DNA of 64,000 bases, taken from B1 sp964355075. Lineage in GTDB: Bacteria; Bacteroidota; Bacteroidia; UKL13-3. Below are positions 33,201-42,514 of the stretch, piece after piece (the stretch's first letter is position 1; each line of letters starts with the position of its first letter). Position numbers and translations under genes: made by a program. The stretch covers positions 1 to 64,000 of the forward strand of contig CAYHCF010000019.1 in the NCBI GenBank assembly GCA_964355075.1, in the 5' to 3' direction. The notes under the pieces were generated by a model. That model was not told the origin of the DNA. It made no database searches and worked only from the letters and a program-made list of their open reading frames with translations.

Positions 33201-36200
33201 TGAATTTATTAAATGTACTCTCGAATGATAGTATAAGTTCTGTCACGATTCCATTGGGTGCAGCTCTTATAAAAGTTTTAACTCCTGCAAGCCATTCAGG
33301 TATCGTATTGGATACATTAACTGGAATTGTTCGTGTTTCCCCAATGATTCTGTCAGGCAGCTTTTCTATTTACTATTCGATTACCGATACACTCAATCTT
33401 TCTAATGGTGACAGTGCCTTTGTTCTAATAAATGTTATGCCTCCACCTCTTATCGCCACAGCTGATTTTGCAAGTGTTAACGGTTATAATGGAGCTGACA
33501 GCCTATTGAAGGTAATGGCCAATGACAGCCTGAATAATTTACCGGTCATTGTGGGTGCAGTAAAATTAATTGTAATAACCCCTGCAAGCCATCCCGGAAT
33601 CATATTGAATGATACAACAGGTATTGTAAAAGTAACTCCGCGAGTTCCTGCAGGAATATATACCATTATCTATCGAATTTCAGATACGTTTAATCTTGGC
33701 AATATCGATACCACCACAGTCACCATAACGGTTTTGGCACCACCAATTATTGCTACAAATGACAGTGCTATAGTAAACGGATATAATGGAAATAGTAACC
33801 TTCTGAATGTATTGGCTAATGACAGTTTGAATGGAAGTGTACTCGTAGCCGGATTGGCAAAATTAAGTGTGATAACACCTGCTAGCCATTCCGGAATAAT
33901 ATTGAACGACACCACAGGAGTGGTGAGTTTTACAGCCAGAGTGCCCGCAGGAATCTATTTCATCGTATATAGAATTAGTGATACACTGAATATCTCAAAT
34001 GATGATACGGGTTTGGTTGTAATAAATGTTAATGCTCCACTGATAGTTGCCATAAACGATACTGCTTTGGTGAATGGCCATACTGGAACCGGTTCAACTA
34101 TAAATGCATTGAGCAATGATAGTATTAACGGAGTTCAGGCAACAGCAGGCAATATAAAACTGATGGTTTCTATTCCTTCAGGTAGTCCCAATATTCTGTT
34201 GGATACCAATACAGGGTATCTAAATGTGACGCCTGCTACGCCAATTGGAAATTACACCATAACGTATATTATTTTTGATACGCTGAATACGCTGAATTCT
34301 GATACAGCAACCCTGTACATTCAGATTGTTACACCAAGTATGTACGCAAATGCCGATAGTGTTTCGGTTAATGGATATGACGGCAACCTGAATTTGTTGA
34401 ATGTATTGGCCAACGACAGTTTTAGCAGCAGTACCGTTACCGTGGGGAGGGTATATTTTAGTGTGATCAGCACTGCAAGCAATCCGGGGGTTGTTTTGAA
34501 TATTGCCAATGGAAGACTTAGTGTTTTCCCGGGTACCTATGCAGGATTATTTCATATCATCTATCGAATCTGCGATACACTGGATCCTTCGATTTGTGAT
34601 ACAGCTTTGGTTACAATCAATGTAGAGTCTCCTCAAATTATTGCTACTAATGATTCCGCAATTGTAAATGGCTATAATGGCCCTGGCTATCTCCTGGATA
34701 TTTTTTCAAACGACAGTATTAACCAAACATTAGCAAGTGTTACTTCAGTTAGTTTGAAAGTGTTGGTTCCTTTTGGCAACCCGGATTTATTATTCGACAC
34801 CCTTTCCGGTATCGTTGATATGGGTAGTCCGGTAATGTCAGGATCGTATTTCATGCAATATCAAATCGGCGATACATTGAACCCGGGTAATCTGGATACG
34901 GCCATTGTATATATTGAGGTACAGGCTCCTTCTATTATTGCTACCAATGATACCGGTTCAGTAAATGGGTATCTGGGAACAGCTAACCTGTTAAATGTAC
35001 TCTTCAATGATAGTCTGAATTCAACGCCAAATCCGGGTATGGTGAAAATTAATCTGTTGGCGCCTTCCGGAAATGCTGGGGTTCTTTTAGATACCCTCAC
35101 CGGTATTGTGAGTGTTGCACCTTCAACTTTTGCCGGTACCTATTTCATTCAATACAGTATCAGCGATACGGTAAATATTGGCAATGATGATACCGCCTGG
35201 GTTGTGATTTATGTGGGTTCAGGAACATTGGTTGCCACAGCAGATACAGGAACAATAAATGGATTCATGGGAATGGCGAACCTGTTAAATGTTTTAGACA
35301 ATGATAGTTTGAATGGGTCCATTGCCAACATAAGCGTTGTTAAACTTCAGTTGCTGATTCCTTCCGGAAACGCTGGGGTTACGCTTGATACCTTAACCGG
35401 ATTTATCAGTGTTGTTCCACTTACAGATGCAGGAACCTATTCTATTTGTTATACAATCAGTGATACTTTAAATCTCACTAATATAGATACAGCCTATGCA
35501 ACGATCTTTGTTTTTGCATCGGGCCCCGTTGCAAATCCTGATTTTGCAATAACTCCTTCCGGAACGGTTGTGACCATTAATCCGTTAATAAATGATTTTG
35601 ACATAGATGCAAATATCAATATCGGGTCTATTCTGATTACCGTTCCACCGATACACGGTATTGCGGTTGCTGATGTGCTCACAGGCATCGTAACCTATAC
35701 ACCGGATGCTTTGTGGTCGGGTTTTGATACGTTGACCTATTCAATATGTGATACCGGCATGGTTCCCGTCTTATGTGATACTTCATTTATTGTAATTCAA
35801 ACCATGGATAGCCTGAGCGTAAACAGCCAGTTGGTCACCGATAATAAATGTTATGGAGATTCAACCGGTTCAATTATACTTACCATGCAGGGAGGTTTCC
35901 CGCCATACAACATCAGTTGGAATACGGTACCGGTTCAAACGGGTAATATGATCACCAATCTGAAAGCGGGAATCTATCAGGCAACCGTTACTGATTCCAT
36001 GAATAAATCAACGCTGGTTAACATAACAGTAAATCAACCACTATCACCAATTAGCATTGTTGCTATCAATACTGAACCTAAATGCTATGGTGAATTTAAT
36101 GGCGGAATTAACTTAAATGTGAGTGGTGGAACGGCTCCTTACACTTATTACTGGAGTAATGGTAATATCCTGAAAAATCTGGATAAGATTAATGCCGGAA

Positions 36201-36805
36201 CCTATAACGTTACCATAACCGACACCAATGGATGTGTTCTTCAAACCAGTGTTATATTAGGTGAACCGAATCCATTAATGATTTCAATGAAAAGCATCAA
36301 AGATGTGATTTGTAAATCTTCACCTGAGGGAATGATTCTGCTAAATGTTTTTGGAGGGATTAAACCCTATTCTTATCTCTGGAGTACAGGCGATACTTCT
36401 TTGGACCTGAATAATATCCCGGATGGGCAATATAAAATTACGGTTACTGATTCGAATGCCTGTTCAATATTTGAAAATTATACGGTAAGTTATTCCAAAG
36501 AAAATTGCGACCATCATGTATTTCTTCCTCATGGATTCTCTCCAAATGATGATGGCATCAACGATGGTTTCTATATAGATGGAATTGATAAATACCCGGA
36601 TAATTATCTGCGTATATACAACCGTTGGGGTGGTTTGGTGTTTGAGCAACATGGCTATAAGAACACATGGAAGGGGACAGCCGAAGCAGGGATTATCCTG
36701 TTTAATTCGGGAGATAATCAATTGCCAACAGGCACTTATTTCTACGTGCTTGATCTCGCACCGGGATTAGAAACAATATCGGGATATTTTTATATCAGTA
36801 AATAA
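30212..36805 (+). CDS. Giant secreted repeat adhesin with SprB repeats and CHU_C-type T9SS tail
   Basis: 2197 residues. An N-terminal signal segment (GFLVIGFISLLLALGNPGFA) is followed by 17 modules of about 99 residues, each opening with VNGYNGxANLLNVLxNDSLN and ending in a CDTLNxxNCDTAxVxIxV strand. An 18th, different cadherin/Ig-like module follows (NPLINDFDID). Then come SprB-type repeats (KCYGEFNGGINLNVSGGTAP and relatives) and a gliding-type C-terminal domain (FSPNDDGINDGFYIDGIDKY). It should be exported by the type IX system to the cell surface for adhesion or gliding. An alternative start six codons downstream fits the signal peptide equally well. Modules 2 and 3 are nearly identical in DNA. 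Confidence 0.93.
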   Translation: MNINTDMEYRIFNQKKGFLVIGFISLLLALGNPGFASNDFKRNANSFADHNLKPGKNWVLSGFDDEAARMLSVLGRSLYSDMIMSAPPPIPIMAYPDSGYVNGYNGNASLVNIFTNDSFNNLPVIGSAMKVTITPSNSHISVDTLTGVVSVTAGIAAGDYVIPYSICDTSNLSNCSVSVLTIHVTAPLISTNADGGSVNGYDGSANLLNVYANDSINGIPVTAGAVTISIVTPASNPGVALNILTGVISVTPIIPAGLYTIVYRNCDTLNPTNCDTALVNINVTVPLIIANADDGIVNGYNGSANLLNVYANDSINGIPVTAGAVTISIVTPASNPGVALNILTGVISVTPIIPAGLYTIVYRNCDTLNPTNCDTALVTITVTVPPIVANADLGSVNGYNGQSNLIYVLGNDSLNNLGTSPGPVILSVVTPASLAAVSLNISTGYVSVAPNTIAGNYTIIYSICDSVNTGNCDTAIVLITVLPPPIFANADYVAVNGYNGSLNVLNIYANDLINSIGVTSGRVSLSILSSPSEPGIILNSGTGKISVFPMTPAGIYTYIYRICDTLNTSNCDTAMVTVDVLPPIINANADFGTVNGYNGNANLLNVFSNDSLNNKGTDISSVYLSLIMAAIHPGVVLNLTNGVVSVAVGTPAGLYTIDYRICDTLNPTNCDSAIVSVNVTAPLIKATVDNGSVNGYNGNASLLNVLANDSINGGGIVAGSVNLSLLIAAGNAGITLNLVTGVVSVTGIIPAGIYTLQYKICDTLNPGNCDSAVVTVTVLAPPIVANANYGSVNGADGNANLLNVFTNDSINGFPVSLGSVLTTVVTPASLAGISLDTATGIVSVTAHLPTGLYTIVYRICDTLNTSSCDTSIVFVTITPPAIVANDDSATVNGFTGSANLLNVLVNDSLGSSSVLVGTVYISVTLPASNPGISLNTATGVVSVAPRITAGTYSIHYKICDTLNTLSCDTAVINIQVLIPPIIAVNDTGFVNGYNGTLNLLNVLSNDSISSVTIPLGAALIKVLTPASHSGIVLDTLTGIVRVSPMILSGSFSIYYSITDTLNLSNGDSAFVLINVMPPPLIATADFASVNGYNGADSLLKVMANDSLNNLPVIVGAVKLIVITPASHPGIILNDTTGIVKVTPRVPAGIYTIIYRISDTFNLGNIDTTTVTITVLAPPIIATNDSAIVNGYNGNSNLLNVLANDSLNGSVLVAGLAKLSVITPASHSGIILNDTTGVVSFTARVPAGIYFIVYRISDTLNISNDDTGLVVINVNAPLIVAINDTALVNGHTGTGSTINALSNDSINGVQATAGNIKLMVSIPSGSPNILLDTNTGYLNVTPATPIGNYTITYIIFDTLNTLNSDTATLYIQIVTPSMYANADSVSVNGYDGNLNLLNVLANDSFSSSTVTVGRVYFSVISTASNPGVVLNIANGRLSVFPGTYAGLFHIIYRICDTLDPSICDTALVTINVESPQIIATNDSAIVNGYNGPGYLLDIFSNDSINQTLASVTSVSLKVLVPFGNPDLLFDTLSGIVDMGSPVMSGSYFMQYQIGDTLNPGNLDTAIVYIEVQAPSIIATNDTGSVNGYLGTANLLNVLFNDSLNSTPNPGMVKINLLAPSGNAGVLLDTLTGIVSVAPSTFAGTYFIQYSISDTVNIGNDDTAWVVIYVGSGTLVATADTGTINGFMGMANLLNVLDNDSLNGSIANISVVKLQLLIPSGNAGVTLDTLTGFISVVPLTDAGTYSICYTISDTLNLTNIDTAYATIFVFASGPVANPDFAITPSGTVVTINPLINDFDIDANINIGSILITVPPIHGIAVADVLTGIVTYTPDALWSGFDTLTYSICDTGMVPVLCDTSFIVIQTMDSLSVNSQLVTDNKCYGDSTGSIILTMQGGFPPYNISWNTVPVQTGNMITNLKAGIYQATVTDSMNKSTLVNITVNQPLSPISIVAINTEPKCYGEFNGGINLNVSGGTAPYTYYWSNGNILKNLDKINAGTYNVTITDTNGCVLQTSVILGEPNPLMISMKSIKDVICKSSPEGMILLNVFGGIKPYSYLWSTGDTSLDLNNIPDGQYKITVTDSNACSIFENYTVSYSKENCDHHVFLPHGFSPNDDGINDGFYIDGIDKYPDNYLRIYNRWGGLVFEQHGYKNTWKGTAEAGIILFNSGDNQLPTGTYFYVLDLAPGLETISGYFYISK
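30824..31335 (+). repeat. Recent tandem duplication of one adhesin module
   Basis: 215 bp at 30824-31038 are identical to 31121-31335, a period of 297 bp (99 codons). Other modules are strongly diverged in DNA, so this pair arose recently by unequal crossing-over or slippage, or was homogenised by gene conversion. Confidence 0.92.
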
Positions 36806-36821
36806 AATTGGAAACCAAAAA

Positions 36822-37736
36822 ATGAAACGAATAATCATCAGTTTTAGTTTTATGTTGGGTGTATTCCAACTTTTGGCTCAGCAAGACCCAATGTATGGAC
36901 AATACATCTTCAACAATTCCATTATCAACCCTGCTCAGGCAGGTGTTCAAAATGAGAATCAGGGCGGAATTCTGTCCAGAAGACAATGGCTCGGAATGGA
37001 CGGTGCACCTACCACAAATTCCCTCTTCATCAATGCTAAATTACCTAAAGAAATGGGTATCGCAGGAGGAATTTACAGCGACGTCATAGGTCCCATAAAG
37101 GATTTAACCTTTCAGATCGATGTGGCATCACATGTTCAACTAAATGATAAATGGACCTTCTCGGGAGGCATCAGAACCATGGCATCTAATCTTAGCGCCA
37201 ACATTTCGGCGCTGCAGACTAGCCAGATCGGAGACCCTAATTTTACGACCAACATTAATACGGGTTTGTACTTAAATATGGGTGCCGGAATTTTGTTCTA
37301 TAATGAAAAAATGTTTATCGGAGGCGCTCTTCCCCGCCTTTTCTCAAAAGAAATAATAGAAGGAAACACCACTATCAGCAGGTATCAAAATCATTTGTTT
37401 ATATACGGAGGCGCCAATGTGAAGGTGAATGAAGATTTAACTTTTAAACCGAGCATATTGTTTAAGAGTGTTACCAATGCCCCGATACAATATGATTTGA
37501 ATTTTATTTTTGGATATGATGATGTTTTGGATGTGGGACCCATGATCCGATCAAAAGATGCCATTGGATTTTTAGCCGGATATAAAATCACATCCAAAAT
37601 TTATCTTGGTTATATGTTCGAATATCCCTTAAGTGACCTCAACATTTTAACGAAGCAAACACATGAGCTGTCGTTGCGGGTATTATGGCAAACTAAATAC
37701 AAGAAACAAATTAAATCACCTCGTTATTTCCTTTAA
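36822..37736 (+). CDS. PorP/SprF family type IX secretion-associated outer membrane protein
   Basis: A 304-residue beta-barrel protein with signal peptide (FMLGVFQLLAQ) followed by the family hallmark QDPMYGQYIFNNSIINPAQ AG and GNxxGG-like strands; it ends in a barrel strand (HELSLRVLWQTKY). PorP/SprF proteins anchor or help surface-localise CHU_C-tail substrates and are typically encoded next to them, as here (16 bp after the adhesin). Outer membrane location is inferred. Confidence 0.9.
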   Translation: MKRIIISFSFMLGVFQLLAQQDPMYGQYIFNNSIINPAQAGVQNENQGGILSRRQWLGMDGAPTTNSLFINAKLPKEMGIAGGIYSDVIGPIKDLTFQIDVASHVQLNDKWTFSGGIRTMASNLSANISALQTSQIGDPNFTTNINTGLYLNMGAGILFYNEKMFIGGALPRLFSKEIIEGNTTISRYQNHLFIYGGANVKVNEDLTFKPSILFKSVTNAPIQYDLNFIFGYDDVLDVGPMIRSKDAIGFLAGYKITSKIYLGYMFEYPLSDLNILTKQTHELSLRVLWQTKYKKQIKSPRYFL

Positions 37737-37786
37737 TATTTAGCAATTCATTTAATCAATCTCAACAGAACAAAAAGGACACTCGA

Positions 37787-40477
37787 ATGAAAAATTATAA
37801 GCTTAATAAACATCTCCTGTGGTTGAGTCTGGGATGCCTGTTATTTTTAAATTATCAACAGGCAAACGCTCAGGTAGAAAAGGCAATGAAGTATGCCTGG
37901 TTTTTTGACTATGAGCGTGCTGAGAAATTCCTTACCAATACCAATAATGAATTGAACGACTCAATGGTCGTGCAACTTGCCGAGATTTTATATCTCCAGG
38001 GAAAGTATCCGCAAGCATTATATTATTATAAGATAGCCGATAGAAAAGGGGCTATTCAAACCAACCAGATACGTCGGAATTATGTATTTGCATCTACAAT
38101 GATGCGGGAAAAATCACCCTATTTTAAAAAGACCAACTATTTCAACGACAATTACTTTTTATATACGGTGATTGATACTTTTGCCGGTAATTCACTTAAC
38201 GAGGATTTCTCTTCATTCTTTTGGAATGACATGTTATTTGTGACCACTTCAAGAAGGACAACCAGCAACGAAAAGGCATTCCAGTATGTTTATACCAAAA
38301 TGCCTTACCTGGATGTTTATCCTTTTACAGAGGCAGGCAAGCGTTTGCGGTATCCTTCCTATTTCCCTAAAACCATCAATACGTCTATGCATGACGGGCC
38401 CATCGCAATTACGCTTGATACCAATTTAATTGTCCTTACGAGGAATTATTCAAAAGCCAATTCTAATAAGGTCCAATACCTGTATCTGACCTATTATGTT
38501 CGTGATGCCAATAGGAAATGGAGCCGCGCCCAGACTTTCAATTTCTGTCGGCCGGGTTTCTCGGCACAACATCCGTATTATAATGAAACTGAAAAAGCTT
38601 TGTATTTCTCTTCAGATATGCCGGGTGGCCTTGGAGGATTTGATTTATATAAAACACACTGGAATGGAACGGAGTGGACTCCACCTGAGAATCTGGGTTC
38701 AGAAATCAATTCAGAATATGATGAAGTATTTCCAAGTTTTACAACGGAAGGAGAATTATCATATGCCACGAACCACATAGAAACTACGGGGGGTCTGGAT
38801 ATTGTATTGTATAGTAATGGTAACCGTTATTTGCTGAATGAGCCTTTTAACACCATTTATGATGATTTTGGAATCATGTTCAAGTCAAAAAAAGAAGGAT
38901 ATTTTTCTTCCAACAGGTTCTCTAACAAGTTTGATGACAATATTTATCATTTCATCCTGAGTGAGCCCGAAAGACAAACATTATTTGTTAAGACATTTGA
39001 CGCCGGAACAGGCGCAGAACTTGATCAGGTGAAGGTTGGCTTTTCAACTCCGGATGGCTCCTTTTCGGGCGTGATTACCACAGTTGCCGGAAACTATAAT
39101 ATTGTAATACAAGATACGGCAGAGGCTAGAAAACCCATGCATTTTACGGCTTCTAAACCAGGCTACATGGATTATGATTTAAGCAATAATGAATATTTTG
39201 TAAAAGAAGGAAGATTGTTGAAAGAGATCTTTCTTCAGAAGAGTCCTGTTTATGCCGGAGACGATTATTATGTGGTTGAAGATAACCAGCGTAGCAGCAA
39301 ATTTCCAAGTATTCTGACCAATGATAGCCTTTATGCTGCAGTTGTTCAGAAAAATGATGTATACCTGCATGTTCTGAAAAATCCGCTGGAAGGGTTTTTG
39401 AGCATTGATAATGAAGATGGAAAGATAAAAATATCCTCAGGTATAATGCCGGGTAACTATAGAATTAAGTATGTTATTTGCAGTCAAAAGGCTCCACAAT
39501 TATGTGATACAGCTCAGGTAATGATTGATATACGAGCCAATGAAACTGAAGAAAGGAAACCTAAAAAGGATGTTGCGGAGGAAAACACGACACCAGAAAC
39601 GCCGGGAATAAAAGTGGTGAATGACATTGGTTATACCACTACCAATGGCGGATATGTCCTGAATGTACGTAATAACGATCGAATAAATAACCGGAAAGCA
39701 AACAAAATTAACTCAGTTATTAGGAATGTTAACAGCGATAATCCGGATATCCAATTAAATCGTAAAACAGGTGCTATTACGATGAAAAAAGGGGTAGAAC
39801 CCGGAACCTATAACCTGTCCTACGAACTGAATGAAAGAGGGAACAGAGAAGCAATGTCTAAAGCAACGGTAAGCATTGTTGTTAGAAACCGCAATCAGAT
39901 ACCGGGTAAAGGACCCAATGGAAACGCCTCTGCTAAAACCAGCAATACGGTGATTTATTTCGATAATGATGAACCTAAGACTTTTCAGATATTCAGACCC
40001 GCATTCAGCTATCAGAATTCATATGAATCGTATGTTAAGCAAATGGATGAATTTTATGATAAATCGGTAGATAGCAAGGAAAGTTTAGATGATTTTTTTA
40101 CAAACCATGTTGATGCGGGTTATCAGGATCTGAAGGCGGATTTAGAGTTGATACAGAGCAGCCTGGATCAAGGAGTTCAGGTAGAAATATTGGTAACCGC
40201 CTATTGCAGTCCGATTGCCTCCACCCAATACAATAGCAAACTCTCAAACCGCCGCCTTATTTCACTCATTCGATATTTGAAGAAGTGGAACGACGGGGCC
40301 TTATCAGATGCCATTGAGAGCAACCGGATTACCCTTTGGGAACATAGCGTGGGCGAATTGGAAGCACCGAAAGATGTTTCTGAGGATTTTAATAAACTCA
40401 ATGAATCCGTTTTTGGAATCAAAGCCTCCCGGGAGCGGAGAATCAGTATAACCGTTAAAATAATGGGTTCTAATTAA
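37787..40477 (+). CDS. OmpA-family protein with TPR, PD40 and Ig-like modules
   Basis: 896 residues with a signal peptide (LLWLSLGCLLFLNYQQANAQ). TPR-like helices lie at about 30-110 and a PD40/WD40-like beta-propeller at about 195-400 (SSDMPGGLGGFDLYKT, GYFSSNR). Two Ig-like modules follow; the first contains LTNDSLYAAV and LCDTAQVMIDI and clearly resembles the adhesin modules. A C-terminal OmpA-like peptidoglycan-binding domain closes the protein (YNSKLSNRRLISLIRYL, RERRISI). It completes the adhesin-PorP/SprF-OmpA trio typical of type IX surface systems and likely links the outer membrane complex to peptidoglycan. Confidence 0.87.
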   Translation: MKNYKLNKHLLWLSLGCLLFLNYQQANAQVEKAMKYAWFFDYERAEKFLTNTNNELNDSMVVQLAEILYLQGKYPQALYYYKIADRKGAIQTNQIRRNYVFASTMMREKSPYFKKTNYFNDNYFLYTVIDTFAGNSLNEDFSSFFWNDMLFVTTSRRTTSNEKAFQYVYTKMPYLDVYPFTEAGKRLRYPSYFPKTINTSMHDGPIAITLDTNLIVLTRNYSKANSNKVQYLYLTYYVRDANRKWSRAQTFNFCRPGFSAQHPYYNETEKALYFSSDMPGGLGGFDLYKTHWNGTEWTPPENLGSEINSEYDEVFPSFTTEGELSYATNHIETTGGLDIVLYSNGNRYLLNEPFNTIYDDFGIMFKSKKEGYFSSNRFSNKFDDNIYHFILSEPERQTLFVKTFDAGTGAELDQVKVGFSTPDGSFSGVITTVAGNYNIVIQDTAEARKPMHFTASKPGYMDYDLSNNEYFVKEGRLLKEIFLQKSPVYAGDDYYVVEDNQRSSKFPSILTNDSLYAAVVQKNDVYLHVLKNPLEGFLSIDNEDGKIKISSGIMPGNYRIKYVICSQKAPQLCDTAQVMIDIRANETEERKPKKDVAEENTTPETPGIKVVNDIGYTTTNGGYVLNVRNNDRINNRKANKINSVIRNVNSDNPDIQLNRKTGAITMKKGVEPGTYNLSYELNERGNREAMSKATVSIVVRNRNQIPGKGPNGNASAKTSNTVIYFDNDEPKTFQIFRPAFSYQNSYESYVKQMDEFYDKSVDSKESLDDFFTNHVDAGYQDLKADLELIQSSLDQGVQVEILVTAYCSPIASTQYNSKLSNRRLISLIRYLKKWNDGALSDAIESNRITLWEHSVGELEAPKDVSEDFNKLNESVFGIKASRERRISITVKIMGSN

Positions 40478-40493
40478 GAAGCCGTTATAACTG

Positions 40494-41120
40494 TTATTTT
40501 TTCATCCACCCTTCGGCAAACGTTTTCATTTTCTCGTAGCTTTCTTTCATCTGTTTGTTAATATCCTCCACATTTTGCAAGGCTGATTGCTGTATGTTTT
40601 TAAACTGTTCACCCAGTTCATTCATCTTTTCCTGAATCTCTTTACGGGCGTTTTCTGCCTCATCTTTAGCATCCATTTTTACCAATGAGAATTGTAGTTT
40701 TACAATTTCCAATCCTGTTTTAAACGCCTGGGCATTGTTATCAAACATGGTTAACATCTGATCGAAATGGGTGCTGAAAGTTTTTTTGCCTTCAACATAT
40801 ACCTCGTGCATTGCCAGCTCGATTTTTTTCTTTTGCGCTTCAAAAGTATCCACTCCATCAACCTTTCCCAAAGCCAGTTGAAGCTGTAATTCTTCTAATT
40901 TGGCTTTCAATTCATTTGCTTTTGACTCTGCAAGATCTGTTGCTTTATCCAAATTTTCTTTCAGGGTAACTACCAGTTCCCGCATATTGTCTTTTTGTTT
41001 TTCGAAAGAATCAACTGCATCCATTTTACCTAAGGAAAACTGTACTTTTAATTCCTCAATGCGTTTTTGCCAATCGGCCGCAAATTGTTTTGCTTGTTCT
41101 TCAAATTGTGTCGTGTTCAT
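40494..41120 (-). CDS. Repetitive coiled-coil (phasin-like) protein
   Basis: A 208-residue, highly charged helical protein with no signal peptide. It contains three copies of a motif like LKVQFSLGKMDAVDSFEKQK, spaced about 65-70 residues apart, within long coiled-coil helices. No enzyme motif. The amphipathic, phasin-like composition suggests a granule or membrane-surface binding protein, but this is only a resemblance. It converges on the OmpA gene with a 16-bp gap. Confidence 0.75.
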   Translation of the reverse strand: MNTTQFEEQAKQFAADWQKRIEELKVQFSLGKMDAVDSFEKQKDNMRELVVTLKENLDKATDLAESKANELKAKLEELQLQLALGKVDGVDTFEAQKKKIELAMHEVYVEGKKTFSTHFDQMLTMFDNNAQAFKTGLEIVKLQFSLVKMDAKDEAENARKEIQEKMNELGEQFKNIQQSALQNVEDINKQMKESYEKMKTFAEGWMKK

Positions 41121-41326
41121 CGTTTTTCTGTTTTAAAATTTATCATTCATATTCATTGAAATATTTCCCAAAATATTTGTATCATTAATTGAATCAGTGG
41201 GTTCCGTTTCAATCTGTATTGGGGGGCAAAAATACAACTAATGTAGCACTTTGGTATAAATATTACATTTTATAATATTTTCTTTAGGTTTGCCCATTCA
41301 TTTACATTTAAAATCAAAAAATTCAT

Positions 41327-42487
41327 ATGAAAAAGGCATTCGTAATTCTGTTTTTTCTGGCAGGAATATTTGCCAATGCGCAGGTAAATTTCAGAAAAGT
41401 CGGCTTTGACGACTTAATAAAAATGGCGCAGGAAGAAAAAAAATTAATTTACGTAGATGCCTATACCGACTGGTGCGGGTGGTGCAAGGAACTGGATAAG
41501 AAAACCTTTACAGATTCTGCTGTTTCGGCATTTATGAATGCTCATTTTGTTTGCAGCAAAATGGAGATGGAAAAGGATGTTTGGGGTAAAAAAATTGCAG
41601 CCAAATATGTGGTAAACAGCTTTCCGGATGGATTGATTTTTGACGAAAATGGCAATTTGGTTTATGATATTTCCGGCTACTCAGAACCAAAAGACTTTAT
41701 AAAGTATCTTGAAAAGGCAATTATTAAAGATAATCAGTATAATTTGAAAGGTTATAGCAAATCTTTCGATTTGGAATACCCTGAATTTTACAAAAATGCA
41801 ATGGATGTTAATGGTAAAAGAGTGTTTCCCAAAAAGAAGGAGATAAACAGTTATTTATTGAAGCAAAAGGATGCTTTTTGTGAAACTTCCTGGGTGGTAT
41901 GGAAAAGGTTTGCCTACCAGTTAGATGAATTAAATACCAATTTCTTATTGTACAATTTTTACAGCTTTGCAGACCTCTATGGCCGGCCGGCTGTGGAAGA
42001 TATTGTAGGATCCATTATTTATACAGCCCTTGATTCGGCAGGAAAAACTAAAAATGAAGCCTTGCTGAATTATACCTTAAACATGGCTGATAAATATATG
42101 TCGGAGCCCGAAAACTATAAAGCCTGGTTGAAAATGAACTATTATGAGAAAACAAAAAATTGGGTTGAATATGCAAAGGGCGTGAATGAAAGAATAGAGT
42201 CAGGCAGTATTTTTAGCAATAATTCAATTAATGATGCTTCGTGGAAAATATATAAAAATTGTAAAGACAATGCCGTAATAAAGCAAGCGGTTGCCTGGAT
42301 GGGAAAAGTAATTATCGCTGAACCTTCTTGTGCATTTTTGGATACATATGCTGCTCTTTTATACAAGGATAACCAACTTGGGCAGGCCGAAAAATATGCC
42401 GTACAAGCCATTGAAAAAGGCAAACTACAAAAGGAAGATGTGAAAGAAACTGAGATCTTGCTGAAGAAGATTAAGGCAAAGAAATAG
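41327..42487 (+). CDS. Thioredoxin-fold exported protein
   Basis: 386 residues with a signal peptide (AFVILFFLAGIFANAQ) and a thioredoxin-like domain with the active site DWCGWCKELDKKTF at about 48-61, as in the DUF255/thioredoxin_7 group. The C-terminal 200 residues are helical, TPR-like, with no recognised motif. Probably periplasmic and involved in disulfide reduction or folding. It stands alone between convergent neighbours. Confidence 0.87.
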   Translation: MKKAFVILFFLAGIFANAQVNFRKVGFDDLIKMAQEEKKLIYVDAYTDWCGWCKELDKKTFTDSAVSAFMNAHFVCSKMEMEKDVWGKKIAAKYVVNSFPDGLIFDENGNLVYDISGYSEPKDFIKYLEKAIIKDNQYNLKGYSKSFDLEYPEFYKNAMDVNGKRVFPKKKEINSYLLKQKDAFCETSWVVWKRFAYQLDELNTNFLLYNFYSFADLYGRPAVEDIVGSIIYTALDSAGKTKNEALLNYTLNMADKYMSEPENYKAWLKMNYYEKTKNWVEYAKGVNERIESGSIFSNNSINDASWKIYKNCKDNAVIKQAVAWMGKVIIAEPSCAFLDTYAALLYKDNQLGQAEKYAVQAIEKGKLQKEDVKETEILLKKIKAKK

Positions 42488-42514
42488 TTCAAAAAGAATA
42501 CACTATCCGAACAT

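Noticed and set aside
30841..35100. Many antisense open frames in the adhesin gene
   Set aside because: They repeat with the module period and are mirror images of the repetitive coding sequence.
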